Shown: positions 60,164 to 64,000 of the stretch, in pieces | How the letters are laid out: each line of letters begins with the position of its first letter | Position numbering within the stretch: the first letter of the stretch is position 1 | The notes under the pieces: model-generated | Seen by the model: the letters and a program-made list of their open reading frames with translations, nothing else | Databases searched by the model: none | Told to the model about the DNA's origin: nothing | Translations under genes and position numbers: made by a program | From: an uncultured bacterium | Lineage (GTDB): Bacteria > Bacillota > Clostridia > Lachnospirales > Lachnospiraceae | Length of the DNA stretch: 64,000 bases | Direction of reading: 5' to 3' | Assembly: GCA_905214875.1 (NCBI GenBank) | Contig: CAJMNR010000003.1 | Location: 62,001 to 126,000 of the forward strand

Positions 60164-62221
60164 ATGAAGCAAAAGGTTAGATTGAATGGTACCCTAAAGA
60201 CATACCTAAGATGGCCAATTTATTTGTCCATAGTTTTGGTTGCCATGACTGCAAGTATGTATATGGTAGATATGGAAGCAGGCATGGTAATGTCTATTTA
60301 TTTAGGGATTTATTTGCTGTTCGCAATTGTTATTTATTGTAGAAAACGCTCCACAATCTTACGCGAAATTGTTCAGTATGCTACGACTTATAATAGTGTC
60401 CAGAATAAGCTAATAAAACAGATGGTAATCCCATATGGAGTATTAGACTGTGAAGGACATTTGTTATGGGGAAATGATGAGTTCCTAGACATTATACAAG
60501 ATGAAAAATCTGCAAAAAGAGGAATTACAAGTATATTTCCAGAAGTGTATCCAGGGATGTTCCCAAGCACGGAGATGGACGTAGAGAGACACATTTCGTT
60601 AGGAGACAGAGATTACAAGATTATTATCAGACGAGTAATTGCAATGGGGGCAGGAGGCCAGGAATATGTAGAACAGCCAACAGAGGAAGACGGCGCTGCA
60701 AATGATCTCATTTATAGCATTTATCTTTTAGATGAGACACAGATCAATGCTTGTATTAGAGAGAACAAAGAGCAGAGACTGATTATAGGACTCCTATATA
60801 TTGATAACTATGAAGAGGCATTAGAAAGTATCGATGAAGTAAGAAGATCCTTACTGATTGCCTTGGTAGATCGTAAGATTAATAAGCAGATGCAGAGCAT
60901 TGATGCAATTATTAAAAAGCTAGAGAAAGATAAATATATTGTTATCTTCAAACAGAAGTATTTACCACAATTACAGAATTCAAGATTCTCATTACTTGAT
61001 GAAGTGCGTGCCGTAAATATCGGTAACGATATGGCGGTAACATTAAGTATGGGGCTTGGCGTAAATGCAGAGACTTATTTAAAAGGTTACGAAAGTGCCA
61101 GAGCGGCAATTGACCTTGCATTAGGTCGTGGTGGTGACCAAGTTGTAATTAAGGATGGAGATAAGATTCTTTATTATGGCGGACGAAGCATGCAGGTAGA
61201 GAAAAATACCCGTGTAAAAGCTCGTGTTAAGGCCCACGCATTAAAAGAATTAGTGGAAGCAAAAGATAATATTGTGATCATGGGACATGCAATTGGGGAT
61301 GTGGATTCCTTTGGCGCTGCCATTGGTATATATCGAATTGCAAAGACTCTTAATAAGAGAGCCTATATTGTCATAAATGAAATAACAAAGAGTGTTCGCC
61401 CATTGATGGAGCGATTTATGGATAACCCAGAGTATGAAGATGATATGTTCTTAACGAGTGCAAAAGCATTGGAAGTTACCAATGAAAACACTTTGCTTGT
61501 AGTCGTTGATGTAAATCGACCATCTTATACAGAGTGTCCGGATTTATTGAAAATGACACCGACGATTGTAATTTTAGATCACCATCGTCAAACAGGTGAA
61601 GTTGTTCAGAATGCAGTGTTAAGCTATATTGAACCATATGCATCTTCAACTTGTGAAATGGTTGCTGAAATTCTTCAATATATTGAGGAAGGGCTTAAGT
61701 TAAAGCCGTTAGAGGCAGATGCAATGTATTCTGGAATGATTATCGATACGAATAACTTCTTGATGAAGACTGGTGTTCGTACTTTTGAAGCTGCAGCATT
61801 TTTAAGAAGAAGTGGTGCAGATGTTACAAGAGTAAGAAAGTCCTTTAGAAGTGATATGAAAGAGTATGTTAAGAAAGCAGAAGCTCTGAGTAGTACAGAA
61901 GTATTTATGGATCATTATGCAATTGCAGTTAGTACAAGTGAAGGCGTAGACAGTCCAACGGTATTAGGTGCTCAGGTAGCAAATGAGCTTCTTAATATAA
62001 CAGGAATCAAGGCATCGTTTGTATTGACAAATTATAATAATAAGATATATATAAGTGCTCGATCTATAGATGAGCTGAATGTTCAGATCGTTATGGAGAA
62101 ATTAGGCGGTGGTGGTCATATGACTGTCGCAGGTGCACAACTTGAAGATTGTACAATTGATCAAGCAAAACAAACAGTTAAAAATACACTAGAACAGATG
62201 AAGCAGGAAGGAGAAATATAA
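60164..62221 (+). CDS. gdpP: Cyclic-di-AMP phosphodiesterase GdpP
   Basis: 685 residues. Two N-terminal membrane helices, a PAS-like domain, a degenerate GGDEF (about residues 170-300), then DHH-DHHA1 (NIVIMGHAIGDVDSFGAAIG, VVVDVNRPSYTECP, LDHHRQTGEVVQNAV, GGGGHMTVAGAQ). It hydrolyses c-di-AMP and regulates osmotic and wall stress. ATG 60164 has AGGAGA; a GTG two codons upstream does not fit. Immediately followed by rplI (start touches the stop). Confidence 0.96.
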   Translation: MKQKVRLNGTLKTYLRWPIYLSIVLVAMTASMYMVDMEAGMVMSIYLGIYLLFAIVIYCRKRSTILREIVQYATTYNSVQNKLIKQMVIPYGVLDCEGHLLWGNDEFLDIIQDEKSAKRGITSIFPEVYPGMFPSTEMDVERHISLGDRDYKIIIRRVIAMGAGGQEYVEQPTEEDGAANDLIYSIYLLDETQINACIRENKEQRLIIGLLYIDNYEEALESIDEVRRSLLIALVDRKINKQMQSIDAIIKKLEKDKYIVIFKQKYLPQLQNSRFSLLDEVRAVNIGNDMAVTLSMGLGVNAETYLKGYESARAAIDLALGRGGDQVVIKDGDKILYYGGRSMQVEKNTRVKARVKAHALKELVEAKDNIVIMGHAIGDVDSFGAAIGIYRIAKTLNKRAYIVINEITKSVRPLMERFMDNPEYEDDMFLTSAKALEVTNENTLLVVVDVNRPSYTECPDLLKMTPTIVILDHHRQTGEVVQNAVLSYIEPYASSTCEMVAEILQYIEEGLKLKPLEADAMYSGMIIDTNNFLMKTGVRTFEAAAFLRRSGADVTRVRKSFRSDMKEYVKKAEALSSTEVFMDHYAIAVSTSEGVDSPTVLGAQVANELLNITGIKASFVLTNYNNKIYISARSIDELNVQIVMEKLGGGGHMTVAGAQLEDCTIDQAKQTVKNTLEQMKQEGEI

Positions 62222-62668
62222 ATGGATATTATTTTACTTCAAGATGTAAAAGCATTAGGAAAAAAAGGTGACATTGTTAAAGTAAGCGAAGGTTATGCAA
62301 GAAACTTTATTTTACCTAAAAAATTAGGAGTGGAAGCTACTTCAAAGAACAAAAATGATTTGAAACTTCAAAAAGCAAATGAAGAAAAGATTAAACAAGA
62401 AATCTTAGATCAAGCAAGAAAATTTGCAGAAGAGTTAAAAGATAAAGAAGTTCAAGTTAAGCTTAAAGCAGGCGATGGTGGAAGAACATTTGGTTCTATC
62501 TCTACAAAAGAAATCGCAACAGCTGCTAAAGAACAATTAGGTTATGAAATTGATAAAAAGAAAATGGTGTTAAAAGAGCCAATTAAGAGTATTGGAACTT
62601 ACGTAATCACAATTAAGTTACATGCAAAAGTTAATGGAGAATTACGCGTTAAAGTTATTGGCGCATAA
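62222..62668 (+). CDS. rplI: 50S ribosomal protein L9
   Basis: 148 residues. N-terminal MDIILLQDVKALGKKGDIVK and GYARNFILPKKLGVEA blocks, then a helical linker and a C-terminal domain (GRTFGSISTKEIATAAKEQL). It starts the base after the gdpP stop, translationally coupled, and precedes dnaB: the common gdpP-rplI-dnaB order of Firmicutes. Confidence 0.97.
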   Translation: MDIILLQDVKALGKKGDIVKVSEGYARNFILPKKLGVEATSKNKNDLKLQKANEEKIKQEILDQARKFAEELKDKEVQVKLKAGDGGRTFGSISTKEIATAAKEQLGYEIDKKKMVLKEPIKSIGTYVITIKLHAKVNGELRVKVIGA

Positions 62669-62686
62669 GCTAGATTGGAGTAATTC

Positions 62687-64000
62687 ATGGAAGAAGCATT
62701 GATTAAACGAGTGCTTCCTCATAGTATTGAAGCGGAGCGCTCTGTTATTGGCTCTATGATTATGGATAAAGACGCGATTACAAGTGCATCAGAAATCATT
62801 ACTGGGGAAGACTTTTATCAGAATCAATTTGGTATACTATATGATGCAATGCTGGAATTGTATAATGAAGGTAAACCAGTTGATCTGGTTACATTACAAG
62901 ATAAAATTAAAGAGAAAGATATTCCAGAAGAATTATGTAGTATTGAATTTATCCGTGAGTTAATTAGTTCAGTACCTACTTCTGCGAATGTGAAGTATTA
63001 TGCAGGCATTGTAAAAGAAAAGTCGGTGTTAAGACGACTGATTAAGATTACCGAAGGCATTACCAACGAAGCTTATATGAGTAAAGAAAAGCTGGAAGTT
63101 ATTTTGGAAAATGCCGAAAAACAAGTGTTTGATATTGTTCAGAATCGTAGTACTGCTGATTTTACAAGTATTAAGGATGTCGTTATCCAGTCACTGGCAA
63201 GTATTGAATCAGCAGCACGTAATAAAGGAAGCGTTACTGGGGTTTCTACCGGATTTTATGATCTTGATTATAAGACGGCAGGTTTGCAGCCATCAGATTT
63301 GATTATCGTAGCTGCCAGACCTTCTATGGGTAAAACTGCATTCGTTTTAAATATTGCAGAGAATGTTGCGGTTAAGAACGATACAACGACAGTAATATTC
63401 AGTCTGGAAATGAGTAAGGACCAGTTGGTTAAGCGTATTATTGCCATGAATTCCAAAGTGGATTCGCAAGCGATGAGAACTGGTGACCTACAAGATGAAG
63501 ACTGGTTAAAGATTGTAGAAAGTGCTAGAAATATTGGTAGTTCCAATCTTGTTATAGATGATACGCCTGGTATCTCGGTACAGGAGCTACGTTCTAAATG
63601 CCGTAAGCTAAAGCTTGAAAAGAACCTCGGGCTGGTAATCATCGATTACCTTCAGCTTATGTCAGGTGGTAGTAAGAAAGCGGAGTCAAAGCAACAAGAG
63701 GTATCTGAAATCTCAAGAAGCTTAAAAGCCGTTGCCAGAGAGATTAATGCTCCTGTTATTGCATTATCCCAGCTTAGCCGTGCGGTTGAGCAAAGACCGG
63801 ATAAGCGTCCGATGATGTCGGATCTACGTGAATCTGGTGCCATCGAGCAGGATGCCGATGTTATCATGTTTATATATCGTGATGACTACTATAATAAAGA
63901 GTCTAAAGATGCAGGTGTATCTGAGATTATTATTGGTAAGCAGAGAAATGGTCCTACGGGAACAGTTAAGCTTGCATGGTTATCTCAATATACTAAGTTT
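62687..64000 (+). CDS. dnaB: Replicative DNA helicase DnaB (partial)
   Basis: The first 438 codons are visible; the gene continues past the window. N-terminal primase-interaction domain (LPHSIEAERSVIGSMIMD), then a RecA-like helicase domain with Walker A ARPSMGKTAF, the FSLEMS motif, DYLQLMSGG and ALSQLSRAVEQRPDKRP. ATG 62687 follows TTGGAG. It unwinds the fork in replication and lies behind rplI with an 18-bp gap. Confidence 0.97.
   Translation, partial: MEEALIKRVLPHSIEAERSVIGSMIMDKDAITSASEIITGEDFYQNQFGILYDAMLELYNEGKPVDLVTLQDKIKEKDIPEELCSIEFIRELISSVPTSANVKYYAGIVKEKSVLRRLIKITEGITNEAYMSKEKLEVILENAEKQVFDIVQNRSTADFTSIKDVVIQSLASIESAARNKGSVTGVSTGFYDLDYKTAGLQPSDLIIVAARPSMGKTAFVLNIAENVAVKNDTTTVIFSLEMSKDQLVKRIIAMNSKVDSQAMRTGDLQDEDWLKIVESARNIGSSNLVIDDTPGISVQELRSKCRKLKLEKNLGLVIIDYLQLMSGGSKKAESKQQEVSEISRSLKAVAREINAPVIALSQLSRAVEQRPDKRPMMSDLRESGAIEQDADVIMFIYRDDYYNKESKDAGVSEIIIGKQRNGPTGTVKLAWLSQYTKF

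Noticed and set aside
1..64000. tRNA, rRNA, prophage or intact insertion sequence
   Set aside because: No cloverleaf, rRNA core sequence, transposase or integrase motif was found by eye.

Overview
The window reads as the chromosome of an anaerobic, spore-forming, motile, low-GC Firmicute of the Lachnospiraceae type (Lachnoclostridium / Clostridium phytofermentans-like). Reasons: A+T-rich DNA; GGAGG-type ribosome binding sites with frequent GTG and TTG starts; many sporulation genes (bofA, ytvI, a CotS-like coat gene, veg, a SPOCS-LysM gene, spoIIR, spoIID, spoIIQ); T-box leaders on proS and ileS; an archaeal-type ProRS and a long IleRS; and an rpsF-ssb-rpsR cluster with gdpP-rplI-dnaB. No rRNA, tRNA, CRISPR array, prophage or intact insertion sequence was seen.

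Layout. 1-2.3 kb: the start of a heavy-metal (HMA-domain) protein and its CadC-type ArsR repressor with a clear operator, a PII-like gene pair and dtd. 2.4-7.6 kb: a flagellar late operon (large FliK-like helical repeat protein, flagellin, FliS) behind a sigma-D-like promoter. 7.8-8.6 kb: DUF2508 and bofA, divergent. 8.6-20.2 kb: a complete Tad/Flp pilus operon with TadZ, TadA, TadB, TadC, a Flp pilin, a DUF5702 protein, two TadE-like pseudopilins, two A24 prepilin peptidases and an FHA protein. 20.3-23.5 kb: rhomboid protease, flavodoxin-SCP2 fusion, YtvI. 23.5-31.5 kb: T-box/proS, THF riboswitch/folT, cca, CotS-like protein, PEGA protein, PrcB-domain lipoprotein, veg. 31.6-43 kb: SPOCS-LysM protein, gntR-ispE, spoIIR, ddl-murI-DUF1934, plsC, a VanY-type carboxypeptidase, pncB. 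42.7-44.0 kb: a decayed patch with a frameshifted membrane gene and a truncated OhrR/MarR gene. 44-50.6 kb: T-box/ileS and glgP. 50.8-53.4 kb: a partial type IV pilus-like group. 53.5-55.4 kb: spoIID-spoIIQ. 55.4-64 kb: a candidate structured RNA, a hemolysin III gene, DUF951-rpsF-ssb-rpsR, a Big2-repeat surface protein, gdpP, rplI and dnaB (cut by the window end).

How the genes work together. The Tad operon holds assembly ATPase, platform proteins, pilin, pseudopilins and two processing peptidases, so it can plausibly build a pilus alone. The 50.8 kb group has a PilC-like platform and three pilin-like proteins but no ATPase or peptidase and would have to borrow them. Sporulation genes are scattered as single units or pairs. 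Peptidoglycan supply and remodelling (ddl, murI, VanY) lies beside spoIIR.

Most worth a second look: (i) a 28-bp inverted repeat with a 39-codon ORF inside the Tad operon; (ii) a short dispersed repeat placed just behind transcription terminators, with copies on both sides of ileS; (iii) a three-hairpin candidate RNA at 55.5-55.7 kb; (iv) three sporulation-associated proteins (SpoIID, SpoIIQ, CotS-like) whose predicted catalytic residues are replaced; (v) a terminator-like hairpin that buries the ribosome binding site of the SPOCS-LysM gene; (vi) a prepilin peptidase gene without a usable canonical start downstream of its strong promoter.
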